Source of the DNA: Thuidium tamariscinum
Taxonomy: Eukaryota > Streptophyta > Bryopsida > Hypnales > Thuidiaceae
Assembly: GCA_947034885.2 (NCBI GenBank)
Contig: OX344754.2
Coordinates: forward strand, 8,935,001 to 8,999,000
DNA: 64,000 nucleotides
Direction of reading: 5' to 3'
Shown here in pieces: positions 16,201-27,667 of this stretch (positions within the stretch are counted from its first letter, which is position 1; the number at the start of each line of letters is the position of its first letter). Under the pieces are notes generated by a model, which saw nothing but the letters and a program-made list of their open reading frames with translations, was not told the DNA's origin and ran no database searches. Position numbers and translations under genes: made by a program.

Positions 16201-17517
16201 GTTTGTCGGCATCAACTCAAATTTTGGCAGTAGGGACTGCCTCAGGGATGCTTTTTATCCGGAAGAGGGAAGTAACCAAACTGAAGGCAAAGGAGGAAAA
16301 ACCGAAGTCTTTACTGGATACTTCAAGGCCTAAGAAAGCAAGACAATTACGCCCAAATAATTTTCGCTACTTTTTGCGAGGCCGCTCAGAAAACGCAACG
16401 GTCAGTTACATATGAGTTCTCTGTGAATTCTTTGTTTTCAAAGAATCCTTTCTATTCAATTATATCTTTGTCTAGGCTTATCTACAGTTTCGTTAAAGGC
16501 TTATTATCCATATCTTGTATAAAGGTGACTGCAATTGAAGCTGATCTACTCACAGAGAATGTCACATATACTGACCTGGACTTCTATATGTCTAATCAGG
16601 AAGGTGATCACGTACTAGTTCGACCTCAAAGGCAAAAAGTTAATGCTCGAGATAAGTTCCTGCGGAAGTTCATGTACAGGGAAGCTCTCTCTGCGGCGCT
16701 GTCAACATCAGATCCCACGGTTATTCCTCTTTCCTTCTAACTCAATCTGGACGTACCACTAACGTAATTTTCTTATTGTAGTATGAAAATCCTGCAGCCA
16801 TTTGGCAATATTTCACAACTCTGCGGAACACTTGAAACATAGCAAACTTGTAAAGGCAGCTCTTAAGTATTGACTCGAGTAATCACTTTTTACTCTGTAC
16901 AGATTATCGTAGCTGTGATAGAGGAGTTGGTGGCTCGACGTGGACTGGTGAAGGCTATTTCAAATCGTGATGCGCCCTCTCTTGAACCCCTAATCGAATT
17001 TCTCTCCAAGTAAGATTTTCTGGAACAGAGGTCTGAGAATTCATATGTTCCAAGTACTGTTCTGATCCTTAACGTTGTTACTTTTATACACAGCTTTCTT
17101 GCTCTCGTGAGTGTTTTACTTTTTTGCTGAACTCCCTTCGCTTCCTGTGATGATGAGCAGATATATTGTGATGCCGAAGCAGACGAGGCTTCTGATTCCA
17201 GTCACTCACTTAGTTCTTGATTTGTATTCGGAATCTCTTGGTATGTCGCCGTCAATATCACATTTGGTAAGTATTTTCATCGCTAATATCCCTACGTTTC
17301 CATGTTCTGATGTCCTAGAACTGGTACGAGGAATGCATGTATTTGGACTCTCCAGCTCTTACGTCCTAAAATTTTGATCCAGCTTTAACATCTTAATAAC
17401 TTTCTACAGGTATCAATTCTAAGGGACCGTGTTGGAACAGAGGTGAAGCTTCAATATCATTTGCAGTCCTTGCAAGGTATGATGGAGCCTCTAATTCAGG
17501 CATCAGCACAAATTTAG
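13244..17517 (+). CDS. UTP15: UTP15, WD40 subunit of the small-subunit processome
   Basis: The exons are 13244-13438, 13568-13630, 13849-13917, 14382-14434, 14798-14894, 15131-15207, 15336-15408, 15598-15858, 16158-16400, 16600-16719, 16903-17009, 17161-17266 and 17410-17517: 1572 nt, 523 aa, in phase, ending in TAG. WD40 blades are visible as LLAAGGETGIVQVFD, LHILSAGDDRTVRWWDVA, ATGSYDHSVRLWDTRTP, LLASAGGTEVKIWD and LLTSSLDGHVRVFD. The C-terminal UTP15 domain includes KFMYREALSAAL, AVIEELVARRGL and LQSLQGMMEPLI. Family role: nucleolar pre-rRNA transcription and 18S processing in the t-UTP/UtpA complex (Arabidopsis SLOW WALKER1 is the plant counterpart). Exon 10 could instead begin at 16525, which adds 25 codons in frame; I prefer 16600 because the shorter join reads like other UTP15 proteins. 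Three donors are GTGCGT. Confidence 0.95.
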
Positions 17518-19411
17518 AGTTAATTTTTTAGACCCCCATCTATCCTTCTTACTTCCCCCGTGTTACAATTTTGGCACTTCAGTGCTAGATTTGGCCTCAT
17601 GCTGATTATCTCAGCTGTCTATTGTACTGTCGAGCTTGAAAGGAAATGCCTCGGCAGCGCGCAAACGAGGCTCAGGCATCAGTGTCTAGGTAGTCATCAG
17701 GCTTAGCGTCATCATCACTGGACTTTAACAGTTCACGCATGTTGGGCAGGTTTATGCTTGCTCATCCCCGGTTGAAAGAGGAGTTGATTTGGACAGAATA
17801 TTTTATGGGAATTTCTTGCCTTGCCCTCTGTCACGTCATACGGGTACTAGTCGCACTCTGACAAGGAACTGGATGGGACAGAGCCCTGAGTCATGTTGAA
17901 ACACTGTGGTCTTATTTAGGCAGAGGATACTCCTTGTGTCACTGTAAGCATTTTAGCATACGGAGTGATGTTAAAATGTGATTGGGGAGTGATGTTTGGG
18001 AGATGTATAGTACTTGGGGTACCAGAGCAGAGATCAGATTTTTATCAGTGCATGTGACCTTTCTCATGCAATTTATACCAAGCGGTAGATTTAGACCAAC
18101 CTAAGTGACAATAGAGAATCCAATTTTCATGGGTCTCAGCGTTTCAACTGGGATTAACAAACAACAATTGCCATGTGACTCAGGGCTTTATATTGTAGTG
18201 GGAGGTCTAAAAGCCGTTGTAAGGGTGCCGTGAAAATGATCGTTCAGATAGCACCACCTTGCAACCATCTTGCTCTTTTCATTCCCACTGTGTTGTACCA
18301 TATTGTGATAGCTGATTAACTTAAAGTATTTGTTTACTCAAGAAGCACCATTTAGCATCATTTTGTGAATCAACACATACTCTGTACATAATAAACATAA
18401 GACCAGTGATTCTATAACATTATTTAGTATGGTTAAAAGTTCTCCACAATACAATCCTAGAGTCAAAATTATGTTGTAATTGTCAGTCCTCGCGTCCTGT
18501 CTGTCCCCGCCAGGCCACCTGTGGCTGGTTGGTTTGTACTTCTCCTTTGGCAATGAATTGGCTTTCATTTGTTTCAAAAAAAAAAAAAAAAAATTATGTT
18601 GTAATTAGAGAAAGTGCTGAAAAATTAATAATCGCACGAAGAAACTGACATGGCCAATCAATAAAACTGCGGTCAATAAATTGGAGAAGATTGTAAGAGG
18701 GTTAACGACATTTTCATCTAATTAAGTTGAAGTAAGGACGAGCTTAGCTTCTCTATTTCTCCATGGACTCAAAAGACTCCCCACTACATCGGTGCACAAT
18801 GAAAATGCAATCTTCAATCAACTTATGGTTATCAACTCATTGCTTCAAAGAAACTTTTACACAGTCCCTTCAAAATAGGAACACAACAAACCGCCCAGTC
18901 TCATCCAAAATTAAGTACAACTAAACCAATTACCCCAATAACACCAAATAACATTAAGTGCAGCATTGTAAATTGTATATCAAGTGAGCCGCTAGGTCAA
19001 CCGAGTTACCATGAATGGTTTGCTCAGTAACCAAAGTAACAAATCTATCGTCCCTACTCTCTTTCACAAATCCAAACCCCCAAAAGTTTCTAATTAGTGT
19101 AGTTAGTAGCTTTGAAGATGCAACCCAAGAGTGCCTCATTTCGGTTGCACTTCCATTGTAGGATTCACTGAAGAATTAGTACTACTAGTAAGGGTGTACA
19201 AGAATAACTAGAGCTGATCTTCAACTCCATGCTCTCAAAGGAAAAATGAGATTGGGCTAACCTCAATCATGGGCATCTGTCGTTGTGATGCTCCCTCAGC
19301 AATGTTGAGAATTTCCATAGTGAAAATGGCCTTAGCTTTTAAATACCTTCGTCAGGATTGTAGAGAAGAAACAATTTGTCATTGTACAGTACATCAACCA
19401 AATGTTGGCAA
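17518..19411. other. Convergent 3' intergenic region between UTP15 and DUF707
   Basis: It holds the 3' UTRs of both genes and one retroposed insertion at 18482-18589. No frame shows a recognisable domain. Polyadenylation sites were not determined. Confidence 0.6.
18465..18606 (+). mobile_element. Short poly(A) retroposon with 17-bp target duplication
   Basis: AAAATTATGTTGTAATT occurs at 18465-18481 and again at 18590-18606. Between them is a 94-bp GC-richer segment ending CTTTCATTTGTTTC and an A tract of 14 or more. A long perfect target duplication plus a poly(A) tail is the mark of LINE-type reverse transcription. The segment could be a 5'-truncated L1-type LINE 3' end, a SINE or a piece of mRNA; which one is not decided. 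Confidence 0.85.
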
Positions 19412-22400
19412 CTATTCTTGCAAAATTGGGTTCTCTTTCAGAGATTCTAATCCGTCCGCCCATCTCTTCTTGTTTTCGGACCACTCCAAGAAGCTTCTTG
19501 CGATGACCTCCCCTCTTAGCTTCTTCGGGTTGTCAGCCTCAGCTCCCTGGAGATTCATTCCCTTACTGGGTCAGATTCTGTTGTTTTTGGCAAAAACTTT
19601 GCATTGAAACAAGTGGCTTATTTATTATTAAACTGCCTCAATCCCCCAGACGTCTCAAAGCTTGTGGGGAACTCTGTGAATAATGTAGCATGATTAAGGA
19701 AAATGAAAATTGTAGCACCAAATTACCGTCTCCTGAGGTGATACAAAGCTCCAAAAAAAAATGTTCTGGAACCATCGTAAGAAAATTATGAAATATGAGT
19801 GACTTAGACCAGATTATGGGACCTTCACACCAGTTCTACTGAAAAAGTGCATGTTTTCTCATAAGAGCTTGGAAGTTTTACTTAACCACTGGAGTTGAGT
19901 CACTTTTAAGAATGTCTTTCATGAAGACAAAGTGAGTCTAAGAATTGCCTAATTATGTTCTATTCGGAGGATCATTTACACATCTGAATCAATTTCTTTC
20001 CTTACGACAGCATAAAATTTCTCTTAATTACTGCAAAGAGATGAGTCCAGGTGATGATAGCCACTAACTAACCTGTGTTCCGAGAGAAGGAATTTTATTG
20101 TGCACTACCCATTGCGTATCCACAATCCCAATGTGCTCATGTGGAGCTCCATCAATGCACGCTTGCAATTCGAAATCTAGGCCCCATGCCATCACCAGAT
20201 CATTCTGCAACGACAAAGAAACTCTCCTTAGTCATGAGAAAGTAGACCTGGTCATTTACATGGACAAAAACGAAAGGTCAAAAGTGGTTTACAAACGCAC
20301 CCTTTGCCTTCTAACAAGATATCCACTTCGGCAGCATAAATTACAAAGAATTTAGTTATTACTGGACAAAAATTAAGCATACCTGAATGAGATGCCAAAC
20401 ACAACGCCACACTTTACTCACAAACACTGGTGCTTGAATCTCCACGAACCTGAAACACGTAGAACTACGTCACTAACAACAGCACAGGCCCTCCTTCAAT
20501 GGTAGAAACGTATTTGAGGAAGTTGGATCTTCCATTATAAGCCATTCAAAATTGGAATCCGGAGTTTGGTATAAATCCGTTTGTTTGATTGGAGAGTCTC
20601 AAATTCAAATTGTAAATTAGTTTTAGGATCTTAAACTACGATTTTCACAGGTGACAAGGCTAAGGATTCAACCACTATCACTAGTACCAGACGACGTCCG
20701 AATCAAGCCATCCAAGTCGTCCAAAGCAACAAAAAAATATCCGCATCAGTTCAAAACATACCCGAATGAGCACAACTTTGTCCGAAAACCAAGCTGTAAA
20801 AAGCAACAAGACTTGTTGATTCGAGCCCTCTTTTCTACTACGGAGTAATGAGAGATGTAAGCATACCCGGCACATGGGGGGGTGACTTTGCTTTTGGTGC
20901 AATTGTCAAAGAGGTCTTCCCAGGGAGTGCGTTTGTGCACTTCATTGCCTGTCCAGGATTGGCGCACTGTAATGGGCCAACTGCTGGCTCCATCCACAGC
21001 TGGCTGGGATATTTGCAGTTCATGTCTCTTCATTATTTCCATGTACCTGACCCCACACAACAGAGACTGATTAGTATTAACCCAGTTGATTAAATGGCCA
21101 AAAGTGTCTGTTTTCATATCTAGGGGAGTTCCAATGAATAATTTAGGAAGTTCCAAAGAAACTAGCGAAACATACCTGTAGAAAGCAGGAAACATGCCCG
21201 ATATGGTTGCCTATGTGACCTAACTTGGCTACTGTCATATATATAGAAGTTGATATTAATCATTTAGAAAACTTCCAAGGTGAGGTAGCGAAATATATAG
21301 TAAGATGAAACCGAACTCGCCATTTCAAAAAAATCAAATTATGTTTCGAAAGGTATTGTAATTGGCTACGAGATTCCAAACTGGGCTTTCTATTCTCAAA
21401 TTCAAGCACTAAGATTATATCAATTAACAAGAGCTGGAATAACGTTCCTTCAATTACTTCGATGCTGTGTAATATATGTCCGTCTTGCACATTCAAGGAA
21501 AAACAGGAAGGAAACGGGGTTCATATGTACGTACTCCATTGGGTCAAAATTGTCCACCCCCAAGTCTTCGTCCCAAACGAATACATACTCATAGGGTGCA
21601 ACCACATCAGGGTGGAGAAACCTCTTCGCAAACCACCTGCAAAGCAGAAACGAATGGCAAACTTGATCCTCAATCTTAAGCATTGATCTTGCACCCCTAT
21701 CTATAACCATTTAACACTTCTGATGTGAAAAAATTAAATAAGCAGTCAAAAATGTGTACTCAAAGCCAAGTTAGTCAGCAATCAGTGCAGTGTTAGATCA
21801 TCCAACCATTTGGATTGGCCAGTGCTCTGAATGTGAATGACTCGGTCGTTCCATTCAAATTCTCCCCATTCATCGACAATGTTGTCATAGTGAAACAAAA
21901 TGATCTGAAAGTGCTCCTTCGGAAACTGCATTCACAATGGACTTCGCATGAGTATTTAGTTCGCAATGGGAAGGTAACTGAAACAAGGCATTTAAAATTA
22001 AAGGATGCTAAAAATGTTAGCAACTTGATTACGGGCTTTTATGCTACGTAACCTTATAACCAACAAAAATTCATCTTATCAGCAAATGGTCGAGCATATT
22101 AGCAAGTAGTTGGGCTTATTAGCGAGTGGTGTAATCATGGCTTGGCTAAATGTCTACAGTCACTAATCTTTGAATTTCTATGGCGTAGTCCTGTCACTTA
22201 ATAATGATCTACAGCTAGCCTCCCACTTTGAATTGGCAGACGAAATCATACATAGTAATAAAATTGATCTCAACAAATTCAACTCTCTTATCCAAAAATC
22301 TCTTTAATGATATTCCAGATATCATACTCTTACATATGTCAAAATTCTTGAAGCAGCGCAAATGGCATCCTCCACCTAAATTTGAGATGCAGAAAAGGGA

Positions 22401-24256
22401 CAATGAAACCTCAGAATTCTGACCTTTTCAATGATAGCGTTGACGCTCACATTCTGCTTGATTCCAACTGCCAAGGCAAGCAGATTCTTCGGGGCTTGTT
22501 TGACGTCCTGCACACGCTCCACAAATCAGCCAAAATAATCTCAATTAAGGTATTTGCATCCCCCAAGTACAGTAGTGATATTATGTAGTGTTGATCACTC
22601 AATAGTGTCACTCCCTTAGTAAGATGCTTCCATCTTCTAATGAGAAATTCACACCCGAGTGTAAATGAGCTAGGGCCTCAATTTAAGTAAGGATTCAAAG
22701 CACTTCAATATGTCACCATCTACATCTCCCAATCCCAGCCACTCACATGAAAAAACAAGGTACTCTATGTGGTAAGAGTTATGCAATAAAATTCATGGTC
22801 TTATGTCAAAGTACGCACTTCCTTCAAAGACATAGAGTGTATGTCCATAAGTGGCATCATTCATCAATTTTCAAGGACATATACTGAACGTCTAAGACTA
22901 GCAGTACAGATCGTTCTAAGGATAGTGATTCGTGACATTGAAATCTAAAACAAAAACAGTAAATAAATGTAATAACTAGGGTTTAGGGTGCCCAAAATTT
23001 ACATTCTTTGGGGTTCCCACGAGCCGATGGAAATGGTAATCAGTAGTCCTGTGAATGAAGGTTTGCGGAAGCTTATCCACCAGCGTGGGATTCCGACACA
23101 CCCACCCAGATGCATTCTTGTAATACTTCCCTGAGGAGGTTCTGTTTTGCTTTCCTTTTGAAACGGAGTGTTTTCTCTGTTGTTTCTGCTGGAAAGATGT
23201 GCCAGGCTTCAGCAACACTTCCGCTACTTGGGCCAATCTCCCAAACTGCTCACATGGAGGACAGTGCTTGGGCTCCACAATGTGTCTCGTCTCTCGTAAG
23301 TCCCTCTCAATTCTGTACTCCAGGGCGTTTTCCTCGAGAACAATGTTGGAAGGTTTGCTCTGTGATTTGATGACAACATGGCCTCTATGTGGTGAGTACC
23401 AAGAACTTGTGATACATAGTTGCTGCATCAGACACATTGCCACACTTTTAGAAGACCATTTCTCAAATTCTCATTATGCATCAATTTGCAGTGACATGAA
23501 AATGCCGAACAGATCGGACCACGTGGCAGGGATCCGAAGGAAAATCAGGACACGCGTCAGCTGCAAGGCGTCTGAACCGCATCAAAACACTGGATTGGTT
23601 CCCACACAAAGCAATTTTTGAGTTAAGTTAAAATGGGTTAGAACTTCCTAATCAAAACCGAAGTAGACCACACCAGGGGCAAACGAGAAAACCTAAACAT
23701 TCCTCTATAATAACACACTCTGTTCTACAGCTGCACACTCCTCTTACAAAGGCACATATACTCCCCAGAATCTGTTGACAAATGATTGCACAACTTTCAC
23801 AGTTGAAGTTCGGGACACACAAGAGTGCTAATAGAATCCCATTTGTCGCCATGAGGCCGTGCCATTCATAGAGTGCAATGTAGCCTAATATCAGTGTCAG
23901 CAAAAACTAAACCATCAACAAAAGCCAATGTATCATCGACATTTACACCAAACTCAGAGTGTTGAGACGAAAACGAAACCTCTACAAAACTCTCCAATTG
24001 AAGCAGTTACAGAACAAGCACCGAAACACAAAAGAGCGAGAACAGAAGCTAATCAAAGCTGTAAAAGGCGAGCTCAATAAACACCGACATAACACACAAT
24101 CACGCAGCAAACATGTACAAGCAACAAAAGCTGCAAGTGCCGTACCTGGTTGAAGGAGATGGCGCTGAGGAAGCCGAAGAAGAAGCCCAGCAACACCAAC
24201 ACAATGTGGTTGAGTGGCGTGCCCAGCACGCTGCTCCCGCTCTTGCCGATCTTCAT
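19412..24256 (-). CDS. DUF707 family putative Golgi type II membrane protein
   Basis: The model is complement(join 19412-19546, 20073-20204, 20383-20449, 20867-21046, 21535-21636, 21807-21925, 22424-22507, 23003-23422, 24146-24256): 1350 nt, 449 aa, in phase, ending in TAG. The start is the ATG at 24256 (MKIGKSG); frames reaching further upstream begin with TTG. One membrane span lies at residues 15-35 (IVLVLLGFFFGFLSAISF), giving type II topology. A 140-aa stem exon follows. Then come DUF707 (PF05212) landmarks: LLALAVGIKQ, ILFHYDN, EWGEFEWND, WWFAKRFLHPDVVAPYEYVF, WDEDLGVDNFDP, MAWGLDFELQACI and IGIVDTQWVVHNKIPSLG. Plant members are sometimes called lysine-ketoglutarate-reductase trans-splicing related, a name with little support. 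The acidic WDED region resembles the nucleotide-sugar binding patches of glycosyltransferases, but the activity is unknown. Confidence 0.93.
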
Positions 24257-24411
24257 TATAACTCCACCATCCCGGCCTTCCCAAGCTCGTGAAGGCAAAG
24301 AATTGAAGAAATCAATAAACCCTGCCAAACCCCGGCAGCTGATCGATCGATGGAGTAGTTTGTCCAAGGACCTATAGTCAGTAGCCTCTCAAGCCTCAAC
24401 CCACCGTCCTC

Positions 24412-25145
24412 TTGAGCTGCAATAAAACCGCCTCTCTGACACACTTACTAATGCAGGGACTGACAGGGATTCAGCCACTTATATCTTATATCCCAGCCTT
24501 CCCTCTACTTTCTCAAGTTCCTGCACCTCAACGTGTAGTCGTCCTGCATGCATGTACGCACCATCATCTTACAATCACTTGGAAAAATCTCGCTTCTGTT
24601 CCATCATCGCCAAGTGCCCAAGCGCACACCAAGAAATGGAAAAGCGCAAGCACCAGCTTTCTGTTGAACGCACTCACTCACTCAGGTGCCTGCACTACTG
24701 TCTGTCCCTCTGTAGCAGCTGAGATATGAATGCTGGCTATGGCTAACTTAGTTTGTAATCACGTCATCGAGCTCCAGTGGTGCTCCTGAGCTACAGTAAG
24801 CCCCCGTCTCTCTGACACAACAATGCAAGTACTGACAAGCATCTCGGGATTCAGCTCCTAGCGCAGCCTTTCGACTACTTTTGCTTCTGCCATTCAAGTC
24901 TTTGATGGAGGAAACTTTCACATAACTCAGTTCTGCGAATACGCACTATCGTTTTACAATCACTTGGAGTAAATTCTCTACATCATCGCCAAGCGCACAC
25001 ACAAAGGACCCGCCTCTGTCGAACTCACTCGGTCACTCACTCCGTCGCCTGCTGCGCACTACTGTACTGTACTGTCTGTCACACTGTAGCAGCTGCGATA
25101 TGAAAATCAACGCCGGCTATGGCTGTGGCTATGGCTTAACTTACC
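24412..25145. repeat. Duplicated segment upstream of the DUF707 gene
   Basis: Two imperfect direct copies lie at about 24412-24755 and 24787-25145, offset 375 bp. Shared landmarks in order are CTCTCTGACACA, GGGATTCAGC, TTACAATCACTTGGA, CATCATCGCCAAG, TCACTCACTC and CTGTAGCAGCTG. The first copy starts about 155 bp upstream of the DUF707 ATG, so the duplication covers the likely promoter and 5' UTR. Confidence 0.75.
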
Positions 25146-25654
25146 TGCAGAGTTCGTGATCACGCCATTGTGCTCCTGTGGCGTTTGCATCTCAGCAAGC
25201 TTCCTCAATCAGCTTGACTGAGGCATAATGAAGCTTGCATCGTGGGAACACTGCAGTAGCTACGTTTGTGGCCAGGACTGGTGTATTGATAGGAGCACCT
25301 GCGATGAGGTTGCTCTACGGTTGTACTGGGTACAAGTGTTTTGTTGATGATAAGAGACTGGCGTGGGTTCCAGTTTTTACGTGAGGTTGTTCCTGGGTGG
25401 GTGGAGTTGGGTTTCGCCATGGAATTGCCGTGGTGGGTGCCAAGAAGAGGCTGCCAGAGGTCGGGCTGTGATTTAGGGTTGCTGCAAGAATTGAAGAATT
25501 GAAAGCTACCTGGGCATTAATAAGTTACGGCATTGAAGAGAGGTTGTCAGGGAGTCATTTCTCTACCTGGGCTTTTTCTTGGGAGAGTCTGACTGGGGAG
25601 TGGGGACTGCATGCTTGCCAGGGGATGGACTGATGCCAGTGCCAGTGGTTTCGG

Positions 25655-25667
25655 GGGTTTAGGGTTT
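25655..25667 (-). promoter_or_regulatory. Telo-box-like motif upstream of DUF707
   Basis: GGGTTTAGGGTTT is the complement of AAACCCTAAACCC, 1.4 kb upstream of the DUF707 start on its sense strand. The distance makes a promoter role uncertain; it could simply be short interstitial telomere-like sequence. Confidence 0.4.
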
Positions 25668-25841
25668 AAGGAGGGTTAAGTTCGCCCATGGTGCTGATGG
25701 TTTCTTGGTTCGGATGCCTTGGATGACTGGGTGGGACTGACAACGGTGCTTCTATGCTTACCTAGGAGTGCAGGGATGGTGATTGACTATGGAATTTTCT
25801 AACAACACTGCAATTCCTGAATAGGGACACCATTCTAGAAT

Positions 25842-26137
25842 AAGGTAGGGGGCTGTAATTGCAACCCTGTCTCTAAAAGCAATCCGGTAGATTTTGCTTC
25901 TAACATGTACCAGAAGTGTACATTTCAGGAGGGGGTCACTTTTAGAAACTACCGTATTTTCAACTTCAAAAATTCATAACTAATTCCATGAAGGTCCAAA
26001 AATTATGAAACGACTTGGGTTAGATGTCAATTCCATTTTTCTTACCACGAAAATTTACTAAAAATTGTTTTAAGGAGTTTAGCTTCCCAAAAATGCAAAT
26101 CAGCTGGTAAAGGGTCGCTTTTACAGCCCCCTACCTT
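25842..26137. mobile_element. TA-flanked MITE, 296 bp, TIR AGGTAGGGGGCTGTAA
   Basis: The left end AGGTAGGGGGCTGTAATTGC and the reverse-complemented right end AGGTAGGGGGCTGTAAAAGC agree over the first 16 bases. TA flanks both ends (25840-25841, 26138-26139). The interior block with ATTCATAACTAATTCCATGA, TATGAAACGACTTGG and AAAATTTACT is shared with 31320-32059, about 32250-32390 and about 33020-33160, defining a family. Confidence 0.75.
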
Positions 26138-26211
26138 ACAATACAAATTTGTGTAGTGTGCTGCCATTGTTGTAGTCAAATAAGGCTATTCCTTAATCTC
26201 CGAGGGCTCTC

Positions 26212-26482
26212 AGGTAGGTACACCCAAAATGGCACTTGACCTTAATGCGCCATCTACAATGTGCATACATTTCCAAAATCAGTCATGTATCCAAACTATA
26301 GATGGCGCTTTTAGAAACAGACTTTGACCGTTAATGGCTTTTGCATATAGGATCCAAACCCTTTGTTCTTGTGCATTGGAACATGCTTTCACTTGCCAAC
26401 AAGACTATATATAAATCTGAACAACGTGATAACAGGACCTAGGCACAATAAGAATAAGTGGCTTTTTTAGATGTACCCACCT
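26212..26482. mobile_element. MITE, 271 bp, TIR AGGTRGGTRCA; second copy at 61961
   Basis: The left end AGGTAGGTACACCCAAAATG pairs with the right end GATGTACCCACCT, which is followed by TA. The left flank is TC, so the target duplication is broken here. Interior landmarks GCCATCTACA, CTTTTAGAAACAGA, TTTGACC and CACTTGCCAACAAGACTAT are shared in order with the element at 61961-62226, 35 kb away. Confidence 0.75.
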
Positions 26483-27377
26483 TAATATCCACATTTGAAT
26501 GAAAAACAATTAGGATAGTGCTATGTGTGGTCTAAATACTTTCTTATTCGTCCAAAAGAAATCTTGAAACTTTAAAGGATAACTTTTGTATATGATCTAT
26601 ATGATGTAAATAATATGTTTCTACAAAGAAATATGTTCCTACAAATATGTGAGCCAAAATGTACAAAAAATGAAAAAGGACTCAAAAAACATTACAAGAA
26701 GTGAAGGGGCAAGGTAAGTTCTTTAAAACTTGGTAATAATGTTGTAGGTTGAAATATTTGGGACTAAATTCAAAAAACAAGTATTTATTTCCATTGTATA
26801 GATATTATCAATTAGTGAGGTTTTTGTAGGCTAACATCAAAATTTAGTTGACTTTATTTAATTGAACTAGGTTAAAGAAATACCCAAAGTAAGAAGATCA
26901 AATATAGAATCTTTAAATTTAGATACAAAAATCTATTGTCATAGGGCAAAAATTTCAAATTTAAGTGGTAAATTAAATCAAACCCATATAATATATTCTT
27001 GCACAAAATTGTCTACATCATCTTTTTATGAGAGCCTAGGGTCAATTATAAAACTCCCACATTTACCACTTTGAAACTTTATAATTTTATACATGGTGTC
27101 CAAAAAATGCATGCTACAAGAATACATAATTTTTTTTGGAACCCAACAAACAAGGACACTCATATTCTTTACTTTGAAAATTCAAAGTTTATTCATTTAT
27201 TATTAAAAAGATGCATGCTACAAGAATTCAAAAGTCTCTTGTGGATACAATAAACTTAAATGTAACAAGTGTTAAATGTAAAAACTACAAACAAAGACTT
27301 ATTTTGACAAGTTTAGAAGTAGTTAGCTACAAGTCATGTTGCTAGTAGAGTCCTCTAAGTCAAAAAAAAAATCTAGA

Positions 27378-27667
27378 GGAGGACACTTCCCGTTTTTTAA
27401 TAACCTACGTGCGGCGGAAGATAGGGTACATTTAAATAATCTTGAGTAAAATTTATAAGAAATTTATATATAAAATAGGGGACATTAAAAAGGCAAAGTG
27501 TTTTTAAAATAAAATAGGGATGATAATATGGCTGATTTTTCCGCTTTATGGTAAAATAGGGGCTCTTTTAATGTTGCCAAGTAATGATTACAAGTAATTG
27601 ATAGCCCCCCTAAAAATACCCCACCGTTGCACGTGGGTCCCCCAAATACACAAGAAGTGTCCTCCCT
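27378..27667. mobile_element. MITE, about 290 bp, TIR AGGACACTTC
   Basis: The left arm GGAGGACACTTCCCG and the reverse-complemented right arm GGGAGGACACTTCTTG pair. After a few mismatches pairing resumes at CCTACGTGCGGCGG against CCCACGTGCAACGG, so the imperfect arms extend about 50 bases. No clear target duplication was found. Confidence 0.55.

Larger units (their letters stand above)
25146..27377. other. Intergenic with two MITEs, no gene seen
   Basis: 25146-25800 is GC-richer single-copy sequence upstream of the DUF707 gene with no supported exon. 26490-27370 is AT-rich with no domain-bearing frame. The two TIR elements at 25842-26137 and 26212-26482 are listed separately. Confidence 0.55.

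Noticed and set aside
18482..18589. UTP15 or DUF707 polyadenylation site
   Set aside because: The A run is part of an insertion bounded by a 17-bp direct repeat, so it is a retroposon tail and not a genomic poly(A) signal.
24074..24367. Longer N terminus for the DUF707 protein
   Set aside because: The extension begins with TTG (24367), not ATG; the ATG at 24256 gives a typical short cytosolic tail before the membrane span.
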